Part shown: positions 14,117-20,639 of the stretch, one piece after another | Layout: each line of letters begins with the position of its first letter | How positions within the stretch are numbered: the first letter of the stretch is position 1 | Source of the DNA: CAJWBT01 sp964401855 | GTDB taxonomy: Bacteria > Chloroflexota > Dehalococcoidia > Lucifugimonadales > UBA3495 | Assembly (NCBI GenBank): GCA_964401855.1 | Contig: CAYOAF010000045.1 | Location: 1-21,686 of the forward strand | Direction of reading: 5' to 3' | DNA: 21,686 bases | Made by a program: the position numbers and the translations under genes | Notes under the pieces: model-generated | Told to the model about the DNA's origin: nothing | Seen by the model: the letters and a program-made list of their open reading frames with translations, nothing else | The model's database searches: none

Positions 14117-14365
14117 GTGATGGAGCGGCTGGTTTTGACCGCCCGGGTGGCCTGGGAGGACGGCGGCTACGTGGCCAGCGTGGACCGGCTCCCTCTGAAG
14201 GGCTCGGGGGATTCTGTGCGGGAAGCTCAGGACCAACTGGTCCATCATATGAGGGCCTGGATTGAGACCCACGACGGGCAGGATGACCTGGAGCAGGCCC
14301 TGGCTCAAGCCGGATTCGACGGGGTGGAAGAGGCTACAGATCTGCAATTGGAATTCGTGGAATAG
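14117..14365 (+). CDS. HicB-like small protein embedded in the nuo operon
   Basis: An 82-residue protein of the HicB-like fold by pattern: an opening strand LVLTARVAWEDGGYVASV, then PLKGSGDSVREAQDQLVHHM, which matches the antitoxin layout of strand, G-G-Y, strand, G-x-T/S-x-x-E-A helix. The C-terminus is acidic and has no recognisable ribbon-helix-helix or helix-turn-helix. No HicA-type toxin (short double-stranded RNA-binding protein) is adjacent: nuoC ends 3 nt before and nuoD begins about 100 nt after. AGGAG precedes the GTG at 14117 by 9 nt and the ATG at 14120 by 12; either may be used. It is likely co-expressed with complex I and may be an assembly or regulatory factor, or a solitary antitoxin remnant. 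Function unknown. Confidence 0.75.
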   Translation: MMERLVLTARVAWEDGGYVASVDRLPLKGSGDSVREAQDQLVHHMRAWIETHDGQDDLEQALAQAGFDGVEEATDLQLEFVE

Positions 14366-14470
14366 CCCGGCCGGAGCCCAAGATGATGGACCACCCGCCG
14401 GCACTCAGGCTGACGTTAAGGACCTGAAGGGCTCCGATCGGCGCCCAACGCATTGAGCGAACATTTGAAG

Positions 14471-15601
14471 ATGGCAGAGATCCGCAGCGAAACAAAACCC
14501 GGCATCGAGCCCTTGGAGATGCTGCTCAACATGGGGCCGCAGCACCCGTCTACCCACGGCGTGTTCCGCCTGGTGCTGTGGGTTGATGGTGAAAAGATCG
14601 TGGACCTGGAGCCCCACATCGGGTACCTCCACCGGGGCTCGGAGAAGCTGTGCGAGGGGGAGCAGTTCCATCAGGTAATTACCCTCTTCGACCGGATGGA
14701 CTACATCGCCAACTTCAACAACGAGCACGCTTATTGCATGGCCGTGGAAAAACTGATGGGGCTCGAGGTTCCCGAGCGGGCCGAATACGTGCGGGTCATA
14801 CTGTGTGAATTGAACCGCATTGCGAGCCACCTGGTGTTCGTGGCCACCATGGGTCTGGATGCCGGGGCGATGACGCCCTCCATGATCTGCTTTCGGGGCC
14901 GGGAGCGCATCCAGGCGCTCTTCGAGGCCGTCTCCGGCGCACGGATGATGCACAACTACTTCCGCATCGGCGGTCTCAAGGAGGACCTGCCGGAAAACTT
15001 CGATCAGCTTATCGCCGGCCTCTTGCCGGTGGTTCGTAAGGACGTGGAGGAGGTGGACCGGCTCTTGACCTTCAACGAGATATTCCTGGCGCGGCTCAAG
15101 GACTTGGGGGCTATCTCCGTCGAAGACGCCATCGACTACGGGTTCACCGGCCCCTGCCTCAGGGCCTGCGGCGTGTCCTCCGACCTGCGTAAGGACGAAC
15201 CCTATTCGGTTTACGACCGCTTTGAGTTCGACGTGCCCGTCGGGCTGGACGGCGATTGCTGGGACCGCTTCTACGTCCGGGTCAAGGAGATGTACGAGTC
15301 CTTGCGGATCGTTCAGCAGGCGGTGGAGCAGATGCCGCAGGGGAACGTCGTCTCTTCCCTGGGACGCCGGCTGATACGCCCTCCGAAAGGGGAGGTCTAC
15401 ACCCGGTCGGAAAATCCACGGGGTGAGTTGGGTGTTTATCTGGTCAGCGACGGTACCGACAAGCCCTACCGGGTAAAGGTCCGGCCTCCCTCCTATTGCA
15501 ACCTCTCCGCCATCAAGCACATGCTGAGCGGCGTCTGGCTGGCCGACTCCGTGGTGACCCTCGGTTCCCTGGACATTGTGCTGGGCGAGGTGGACCGCTG
15601 A
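14471..15601 (+). CDS. nuoD: NADH-quinone oxidoreductase subunit D (49 kDa)
   Basis: A 376-residue peripheral subunit that forms the quinone pocket with NuoB. The signature MGPQHPSTHG (21-30) and GYLHRGSEKL (51-60) are clear. His29 and Tyr78 have the same 49-residue spacing as His38 and Tyr87, the quinone-headgroup residues of Thermus Nqo4. No Ni-Fe cysteine pairs are present, so this is complex I, not a membrane hydrogenase. The C-terminus SLDIVLGEVDR is canonical. The ATG at 14471 is chosen, 19 residues before the signature; a TTG at 14453 adds six residues. Neither has a good ribosome binding site. Its TGA shares one base with the nuoH ATG. Confidence 0.96.
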   Translation: MAEIRSETKPGIEPLEMLLNMGPQHPSTHGVFRLVLWVDGEKIVDLEPHIGYLHRGSEKLCEGEQFHQVITLFDRMDYIANFNNEHAYCMAVEKLMGLEVPERAEYVRVILCELNRIASHLVFVATMGLDAGAMTPSMICFRGRERIQALFEAVSGARMMHNYFRIGGLKEDLPENFDQLIAGLLPVVRKDVEEVDRLLTFNEIFLARLKDLGAISVEDAIDYGFTGPCLRACGVSSDLRKDEPYSVYDRFEFDVPVGLDGDCWDRFYVRVKEMYESLRIVQQAVEQMPQGNVVSSLGRRLIRPPKGEVYTRSENPRGELGVYLVSDGTDKPYRVKVRPPSYCNLSAIKHMLSGVWLADSVVTLGSLDIVLGEVDR

Positions 15602-16794
15602 TGCTGGCCATACCCGTACTTGCCGTCAGCCTGGGGACCGTTGGCTGGATCGTCGTCGGGCTGCTGGCCATGTTTGCCGCGCTGGCGGTAGTGGTACTGT
15701 CGCTGATCTGGCTGGAGCGCAAGGTACTGGGGCGGCTGCAGCGCCGCCTGGGCCCGACCCGCACCGGCCCCATGGGCTTGATGCAGCCCATCGCCGACAC
15801 CCTCAAGCTGATCACCAAAGAGGACATCATTCCGGCTTCTTCGGAGAGGGCCATCTTTTGGGCGGCGCCGGTCATCGTGATACTCGCCGCTTTCATGATC
15901 TGGGTCACCATCCCAGGGTCTGAAAACATGGTGCTGAGAAACCTGGACCTGGGCCTCTTTTACATCGTCGCTTTCACCGTCATCGGAATCCTGGGTCTGG
16001 TTCTGGCCGGGTGGGGCTCCGCCAACAAGTACGGGACCCTGGGGGGATTAAGGGCGGCGGCCCAGCTAATCAGCTACGAGATCCCCGTAATCATGGTGGT
16101 AATCGTGGTGGCCATGCTGGCCCAATCCCTGGATTTGCGGGAGATAGTGGCCGGATCGGCCCTGAACCCGGGGCAGAGCAACTATCCCTACGTCTTGGTT
16201 CAGCCTCTGGGTCTGGTTGTTTTCTTCATCGCCGGGCTGGCCGAAGTTGGGCGGACGCCGTTCGACATATACCACGCTGAGTCGGAGATCGTGGGCGGCC
16301 CCTTCGTGGAGTACAGCGGCGTCCACTGGGCGGTGTTCTTCATGGCCGAGTACATCAACACCTTTGCCGTGGCCGCGCTGACCACGTTGTTGTTCTTGAG
16401 TGGATGGTTGGGGCCGCTGCTGCCCGGCATCGTCTGGTTCCTCTTGAAAACCTACGCCGTCGTCCTAGTGATTTTCTGGGTGCGGGGCACCTTGCCCAGG
16501 CTGCGCGTCGATCAACTCATGGGCTTCGCCTGGAAGGTCCTGGTGCCCCTATCGTTCCTGGCCATCGTCATGACCGCGATCTACCAGTTCTACGGCTGGC
16601 CGGCTTGGTCCTTGACACTGATGTCCTTGGTGGGCCTGCTGGTGGTGGGCTACCTGATCTACCGCAGTAGGGTGGCCCCGGCCCACAGGGTGGCCGAAGT
16701 GTGGAACCGCCAACAAGGGCTCCAGGCCTCCAAACGTGGGGCGGGCCGAACCCGAAAGCCTGGCCCAGGTGGGGCCGGGCTGGACGCCGGGTGA
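15601..16794 (+). CDS. nuoH: NADH-quinone oxidoreductase subunit H
   Basis: A 397-residue polytopic membrane subunit with about eight helices that contributes the quinone access channel. Core motifs are LIWLERKVLGRLQRRLGPTR and MQPIADTLKLITKEDIIP (amphipathic loop), then AELAEVGRTPFDI-type FIAGLAEVGRTPFDIYHAES and GPFVEYSG. The start overlaps the nuoD stop by one base. It is longer than the E. coli protein (about 325), mainly through a C-terminal basic tail after the last helix (AEVWNRQQGLQASKRGAGRT) of some 45 residues. No nuoE, nuoF or nuoG gene lies between nuoD and nuoH, where nuoEFG stand in E. coli. Confidence 0.95.
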   Translation: MLAIPVLAVSLGTVGWIVVGLLAMFAALAVVVLSLIWLERKVLGRLQRRLGPTRTGPMGLMQPIADTLKLITKEDIIPASSERAIFWAAPVIVILAAFMIWVTIPGSENMVLRNLDLGLFYIVAFTVIGILGLVLAGWGSANKYGTLGGLRAAAQLISYEIPVIMVVIVVAMLAQSLDLREIVAGSALNPGQSNYPYVLVQPLGLVVFFIAGLAEVGRTPFDIYHAESEIVGGPFVEYSGVHWAVFFMAEYINTFAVAALTTLLFLSGWLGPLLPGIVWFLLKTYAVVLVIFWVRGTLPRLRVDQLMGFAWKVLVPLSFLAIVMTAIYQFYGWPAWSLTLMSLVGLLVVGYLIYRSRVAPAHRVAEVWNRQQGLQASKRGAGRTRKPGPGGAGLDAG

Positions 16795-16837
16795 GGTTCG
16801 GGATCTTCGATCAGAGATTAGCCTCAGGGATTATCCG

Positions 16838-17419
16838 ATGAAATATAGCCTAAAAGGTCTATGGGTGACCCTGTTGTCCACGGCGCGGGGGTTGCGTGAC
16901 CCGGTGACTCGCCAGTACCCCGAGACCGGCCATTTTTGGAAAAGGACCGGCGTCCCGACACCGGTGCAACCCCGGTTCATGGGCTTTCCCGCGTTGACTT
17001 GGGACAGCCAGGTCGGCGAGCCCTACTGCACCGGCTGCATGATCTGCGTCCGAAATTGTCCCACCCGGTGCATGTCGGCGAACATGAAAAACAACCCACT
17101 CCAGGAGGAGGGCCGGAGCCATCGGCGAAAGATCATCGATAGCTTCGAGATCAATCTGAGCCGGTGTATAATATGCGGGATTTGCGTTGAGGTATGTAAC
17201 TTTGACGCCATCGTGATGAGTCACGAGCACGAGATGAGCACCTACCGGCGCAACGGTGACCGGATGAACTTGCCGGCCTTGCTGGAGGTTGGGGGAAAGT
17301 TCCAGCGGGAGACTGACTGGGTCGCTCCCTCGGAGCTGGCCAAACGGAAAAAGGAGGGTGCGGCTAAGGCTGGGCCCGAGGATACGGTCCCCGCGGCCGC
17401 CGCGGGAGTCGAAGAGTAG
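16838..17419 (+). CDS. nuoI: NADH-quinone oxidoreductase subunit I (two 4Fe-4S ferredoxin-like)
   Basis: A 193-residue peripheral subunit with two 4Fe-4S motifs, clusters N6a and N6b: CTGCMICVRNC (C64, C67, C70, C74) and CIICGICVEVC (C110, C113, C116, C120). The first is followed by Pro as usual; after the second stands Asn121 instead of Pro. An N-terminal amphipathic helix (KYSLKGLWVTLLSTARGL) anchors it to the membrane arm. The ATG at 16838 has AGGGA 8 nt upstream. Longer in-frame starts would overlap nuoH's end. The C-terminal tail after residue 165 is Ala/Lys/Glu-rich and probably disordered. A 300-bp gap follows, unusual for this operon. Confidence 0.95.
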   Translation: MKYSLKGLWVTLLSTARGLRDPVTRQYPETGHFWKRTGVPTPVQPRFMGFPALTWDSQVGEPYCTGCMICVRNCPTRCMSANMKNNPLQEEGRSHRRKIIDSFEINLSRCIICGICVEVCNFDAIVMSHEHEMSTYRRNGDRMNLPALLEVGGKFQRETDWVAPSELAKRKKEGAAKAGPEDTVPAAAAGVEE

Positions 17420-17504
17420 CCCGTGGCCGTGTCTGAGGTTTGGCGCCGGATAGGGACGGCCTGCGACCCCCTCTGGCACAACGACCGTCGTTGAGCTACC
17501 AGAC

Positions 17505-17672
17505 ATGCCGAGTAGGGAAGACGAACGGTTTCGGAACATAACCGGCACGCACCCTGCGGCCTGTACCTGTGTGGAATGCACTGAACGGTTCTTGAAAAGG
17601 AAGCGGATTGGGCCAAAGGACGGGAGGTGTGGTGTGTGGGGATTCCTGAGGAGGATATTCTGGGGGCGGTGA
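17505..17672 (+). CDS. 55-residue Cys-rich small protein between nuoI and nuoJ
   Basis: A short frame, ATG at 17505 to TGA at 17670-17672. The protein has an Arg/Glu-rich start, then THPAACTCVECTERFLKRKR (residues 15-34) with a CxCxxC group (C20, C22, C25), a fourth Cys at C42 and a Trp/Arg-rich end (GVWGFLRRIFWGR). The cysteines could bind one zinc ion. From memory, HPAxCTCVDC-like segments occur at the ends of proteins in Chloroflexota, so this may be a small stand-alone domain or the remnant of a longer gene. The frame is also open for 17 codons upstream without a start. The ribosome binding site is weak (GAG 9 nt upstream). The rest of the 17420-17719 gap shows nothing else. Confidence 0.45.
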   Translation: MPSREDERFRNITGTHPAACTCVECTERFLKRKRIGPKDGRCGVWGFLRRIFWGR

Positions 17673-17719
17673 AAAGCGATGGGTATCCCTAAGGATACGC
17701 TGGCTGGAGCTGTTTTCTG

Positions 17720-18256
17720 TTGGAGCCGCCGTCCCGGTGGCTCATTATTTGGTTGGGGCCGGTAGCTGTGCCTTGGGTCTTGTTCATATTGCTGGCGGTG
17801 TTGACCCTGGGTGGGGCTTTGGGGGTCGTGGTGACCCGGAACGTGGTGCATGCCGCGTTGGCCTTGCTGGTTTCTCTTGCCGCGGTGGCCGGCGTGTACC
17901 TTATCCTGTTCACCGAGTTCCTGGCCCTGGTCCAGATGCTCATCTATGGCGGCGCGATCATCATCGTGCTTCTGTTCGCCATTATGCTGACCCGGACCTC
18001 CGAGTACCCCCGGATTTCCGACAACCGGCAGTGGCCCCTGGCTGCGGTGGCTGCACTGGGCCTGCTGGGAGTGTTGATTTCATCTTTCTGGACCCGGCGG
18101 GTGGAGGACACCGAGCCGCAGAGCCCGGTGTTCACCGATCTGGCCAACTCTCTCTTCACCCGGTGGGCCATCCCCTTTGAGGTGGCGTCGTTGGTGCTGC
18201 TGGTGGCACTCATCGGGGCGATACTCATAGCCCGCTCCAGGAAGGGTGAACAGTAG
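17720..18256 (+). CDS. nuoJ: NADH-quinone oxidoreductase subunit J
   Basis: A 178-residue membrane subunit with five predicted helices, close to the usual length. The conserved centre is NVVHAALALLVSLAAVAGVY then TEFLALVQMLIYGGAIIIVL, the helix with the pi-bulge region typical of NuoJ, followed by FAIMLT. The start is a TTG at 17720, with GGAG about 11 nt upstream; the frame is closed by a TAA at 17690-17692, so no ATG is available. The end is 2 nt from nuoK. Its leader region holds the small Cys-rich frame. Confidence 0.93.
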   Translation: MEPPSRWLIIWLGPVAVPWVLFILLAVLTLGGALGVVVTRNVVHAALALLVSLAAVAGVYLILFTEFLALVQMLIYGGAIIIVLLFAIMLTRTSEYPRISDNRQWPLAAVAALGLLGVLISSFWTRRVEDTEPQSPVFTDLANSLFTRWAIPFEVASLVLLVALIGAILIARSRKGEQ

Positions 18257-18258
18257 CC

Positions 18259-18579
18259 ATGGTCCCTCTGGTCTACTTTCAGTTGCTGAGCGCCGCGTTG
18301 TTCTCCATCGGGCTCTACGGTGTGCTGGCCCGGCGGAGCGCCGTGTTGATCGTGATGTCAATCGAGTTGATGCTGAACGCGGTGAACATCAACCTCATCG
18401 CCGCGGCGTCGCACCTTAACGGCACCGGTAAATTCGTCCATTTCGACGGACAGGTTATCGCCATCTTCGTGATTACCGTGGCCGCCGCCGAGGTGGGCCT
18501 TGCCCTGGCCATCATCCTGCGAATGCACCGGAACCGTTCCACGGTGAACGTGGACGAAATGGACCTGATGAGGTGGTGA
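18259..18579 (+). CDS. nuoK: NADH-quinone oxidoreductase subunit K
   Basis: A 106-residue membrane subunit with three helices. The two buried glutamates used in proton transfer are present: E36 in MSIELMLNAVN and E78 in AAAEVGLALAI, matching E36 and E72 of E. coli. The ribosome binding site GGAAGGG lies in the end of nuoJ. Only 2 nt separate the genes, so they are coupled. A 109-bp gap with repeats follows before nuoL. Confidence 0.96.
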   Translation: MVPLVYFQLLSAALFSIGLYGVLARRSAVLIVMSIELMLNAVNINLIAAASHLNGTGKFVHFDGQVIAIFVITVAAAEVGLALAIILRMHRNRSTVNVDEMDLMRW

Positions 18580-18634
18580 TCACGCCAATGACAATTTCGA
18601 CGGCTATCGGCCGCCGGCAAGACTCCCCCTCACC

Positions 18635-18663
18635 CCCCCTTACGAAGGAGGAGAACAAGGGGG
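18635..18663. repeat. GC-rich hairpin (REP-like) between nuoK and nuoL
   Basis: CCCCCTT (18635-18641) and AAGGGGG (18657-18663) form a 7-bp stem with a 15-nt loop that contains GGAGGAG. The surrounding CCCCCTCACCCCCC resembles dispersed intergenic repeats. In mRNA it would form a stem within the operon, about 25 nt before nuoL. Confidence 0.5.
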
Positions 18664-18668
18664 TTACC

Positions 18669-18689
18669 CCGCTGAAGGTTGACCGCTAG
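18669..18689. repeat. Heptamer repeat, locus E, at the nuoL start
   Basis: Units CCGCTGA, AGGTTGA, CCGCTAG follow the 7-bp pattern of the other loci. The last base is the first base of the nuoL GTG start. The string AAGG inside it probably serves as the ribosome binding site. Confidence 0.45.
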
Positions 18690-20629
18690 TGGAATGGGCC
18701 TGGCTCATACCGGTTTTCAGCTTCGCGGCGGCGCCGCTGATTGTCGTCTTCGACAGGTATTTGCCCGGCAGGGGCGCTTTCCTGGCCGTTCTCGCAGTCG
18801 CCGCCGGCTTCGCCGTTTTCTGGGTGGTGTTCGGCGGCTTTTTGAGTGCCGGGCCGGAGACCGAACACTGTTCCACCAGCCCGGATACGGGTGCGCGGAC
18901 CTGCCAGTACCAGCGGACCTGGTTCCATGCCGGCCTGCCCGGGATGGACGACAGCGTTCAGCTCAACTGGGGCATGCTCATCGACCCCCTGACGGTGGCC
19001 ATGCTTGGGCTGGTCACCTTCGTCGCCCTGATGGTGCAGGTCTACTCCTTGGGATACATGCGCGGCGATCCACGCTTTGGCTGGTATTTTGCCGTCCACT
19101 CCCTCTTCGCGGCGGCCATGCTGACCCTGGTGCTGGCCGACAACTTCCTGCTGCTGTACGTAGCCTGGGAGCTGGTGGGGGTGTGCTCCTACTTGCTCAT
19201 CGGCTTCTGGCACGAGCGGCCGCCGGCCAAGGAGGCGGCCAAGAAGGCCTTCGTCGTCACCCGTATCGGGGATGTAGGTCTATTGATTGGGATTTTGCTC
19301 CTGTGGCGGGATGTGGGCAGCTTCAGCATGGCGGAGACCTTCGAGGCAGTGCGCCTTGGGGTGATGACCGGAGGCGTCGACGGAATGAGCCAGGGGACCG
19401 CGACCGTGGCGGCTCTCCTGCTTTTCTTGGGCGCCATGGGCAAGTCGGCTCAGGTGCCCTTCCACGTTTGGCTGCCCGACGCCATGGAGGGTCCATCCCC
19501 GGTCAGCGCCCTGATCCACGCCGCCACCATGGTGGTCGCCGGGGTCTACCTGGTGGCCCGGGCCTTCCCCCTCTTCGAGGCATACAACGGCGATGCTCTG
19601 CTGGTGGTGGCCATCGTCGGCCTGGTCACCGCGCTGATGGCGTCGACCATCGCCCTGGTGGCCACCGACTTGAAACGGGTCCTGGCCTACTCCACCATCA
19701 GCCACCTGGGGCTGATGATGCTGTCCTTGGGAGCTTTCGGCTATACCGCCGCCATTTTTCACCTGCTGGCCCACGGCTTCGCCAAGGCCCTCCTGTTCCT
19801 GGGGGCCGGCAGCGTGCTTCACAGCACCGGGCACCAGGACATGGAGAAGATGGGAGGGCTGCGACGGGTCATGCCGCTGACCGCCCTGGTCTTCTCCATC
19901 GGGGCGCTGTCCCTGGGCGGGATACCTATTCTGGCCGGGTTCTGGAGCAAGGACGAGGTACTGGCCGCTGTGGAGGAAGGCCGAAACCCGGCCTTTATCG
20001 CCCTGGCCCTGGTTACGGCGTTCATGAGCGCCTTGTACATGGCCCGGGTCATGTTCCTGCCCTTCTTCGGCCGGTTGGGGCGAGAGCTTCGAGACACTCA
20101 CGATGCCCCGTGGCTGATGGCCGCGCCCATGGCGCTGCTGGCCGTGCTGGCGGTGGGTTTCGGGTTCTTGAGCTTCAACTGGCCGGGAAGCTACGACGGC
20201 TTCGCCGGGTTCGTCTTTTTCAAAGAGAAGCACGGCTTCGAGTTCAATTGGTGGATTGGCATCCTATCCATCGTTCTCGCCGTGGGGGCCTTCTGGTTTG
20301 CCTCCCTGGTCTACGTGAAGGGGAGCGTGTCCCTGGAGGGTGTGAAGTCCCGGTTCGCCCCGGTGCTCCGGGTGGTGGAGAACAAGTACTACTTCGACGA
20401 GGTGTACCAGTGGGCGGTGGACCGGGTGGTGCTGGTCTTCTCCGGTTTCATCGCCCTTTTCGACCGGGCGGTGATCAACGACGTGGCGGTCAACGGACCG
20501 GCTAACTCCGTCTGGCGCCTGGGGAACGTCCTGCGGTTGCACGTAACCGGACACGTGTACAGCTACATGCTGGCCATGGCGCTGGGGACCGTTGGGCTGG
20601 CCATCCTATGGTGGGTAAGGTCCACCTGA
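18689..20629 (+). CDS. nuoL: NADH-quinone oxidoreductase subunit L
   Basis: A 646-residue antiporter-like membrane subunit, the distal proton pump. Key charges are present: E161 in YVAWELVGVCSYLL (E144 of E. coli) and K252 in GAMGKSAQVPFH (K229 of E. coli), then WLPDAMEGPSPVSALIHAAT. The C-terminal part contains the long lateral helix and final membrane helix (VENKYYFDEVYQWAVD onwards). The first extracytoplasmic loop has two cysteines (C61, C72) that could form a disulphide. The start is a GTG at 18689 with AAGG 10 nt upstream; no ATG is nearby. The stop is 10 nt before nuoM. Confidence 0.96.
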   Translation: MEWAWLIPVFSFAAAPLIVVFDRYLPGRGAFLAVLAVAAGFAVFWVVFGGFLSAGPETEHCSTSPDTGARTCQYQRTWFHAGLPGMDDSVQLNWGMLIDPLTVAMLGLVTFVALMVQVYSLGYMRGDPRFGWYFAVHSLFAAAMLTLVLADNFLLLYVAWELVGVCSYLLIGFWHERPPAKEAAKKAFVVTRIGDVGLLIGILLLWRDVGSFSMAETFEAVRLGVMTGGVDGMSQGTATVAALLLFLGAMGKSAQVPFHVWLPDAMEGPSPVSALIHAATMVVAGVYLVARAFPLFEAYNGDALLVVAIVGLVTALMASTIALVATDLKRVLAYSTISHLGLMMLSLGAFGYTAAIFHLLAHGFAKALLFLGAGSVLHSTGHQDMEKMGGLRRVMPLTALVFSIGALSLGGIPILAGFWSKDEVLAAVEEGRNPAFIALALVTAFMSALYMARVMFLPFFGRLGRELRDTHDAPWLMAAPMALLAVLAVGFGFLSFNWPGSYDGFAGFVFFKEKHGFEFNWWIGILSIVLAVGAFWFASLVYVKGSVSLEGVKSRFAPVLRVVENKYYFDEVYQWAVDRVVLVFSGFIALFDRAVINDVAVNGPANSVWRLGNVLRLHVTGHVYSYMLAMALGTVGLAILWWVRST

Positions 20630-20639
20630 TGGGCAGGGA

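Noticed and set aside
14405..15520. Long minus-strand open frame (371 codons) opposite nuoD
   Set aside because: nuoD on the plus strand has all family motifs; the antisense frame is a by-product of GC-rich codon use and matches no family I know.
16859..17851. 330-codon minus-strand frame across nuoI and the nuoI-nuoJ gap
   Set aside because: It lies opposite two perfect 4Fe-4S motifs of nuoI and shows no recognisable domain of its own.
19280..20233. Minus-strand frame of 317 codons opposite nuoL
   Set aside because: Gln/His/Gly-rich composition typical of antisense frames in GC-rich genes.
18679..20505. 608-codon plus-strand frame overlapping nuoL in another frame
   Set aside because: Arg/Gly/Pro-rich translation without domains; nuoL in its own frame is unambiguous.
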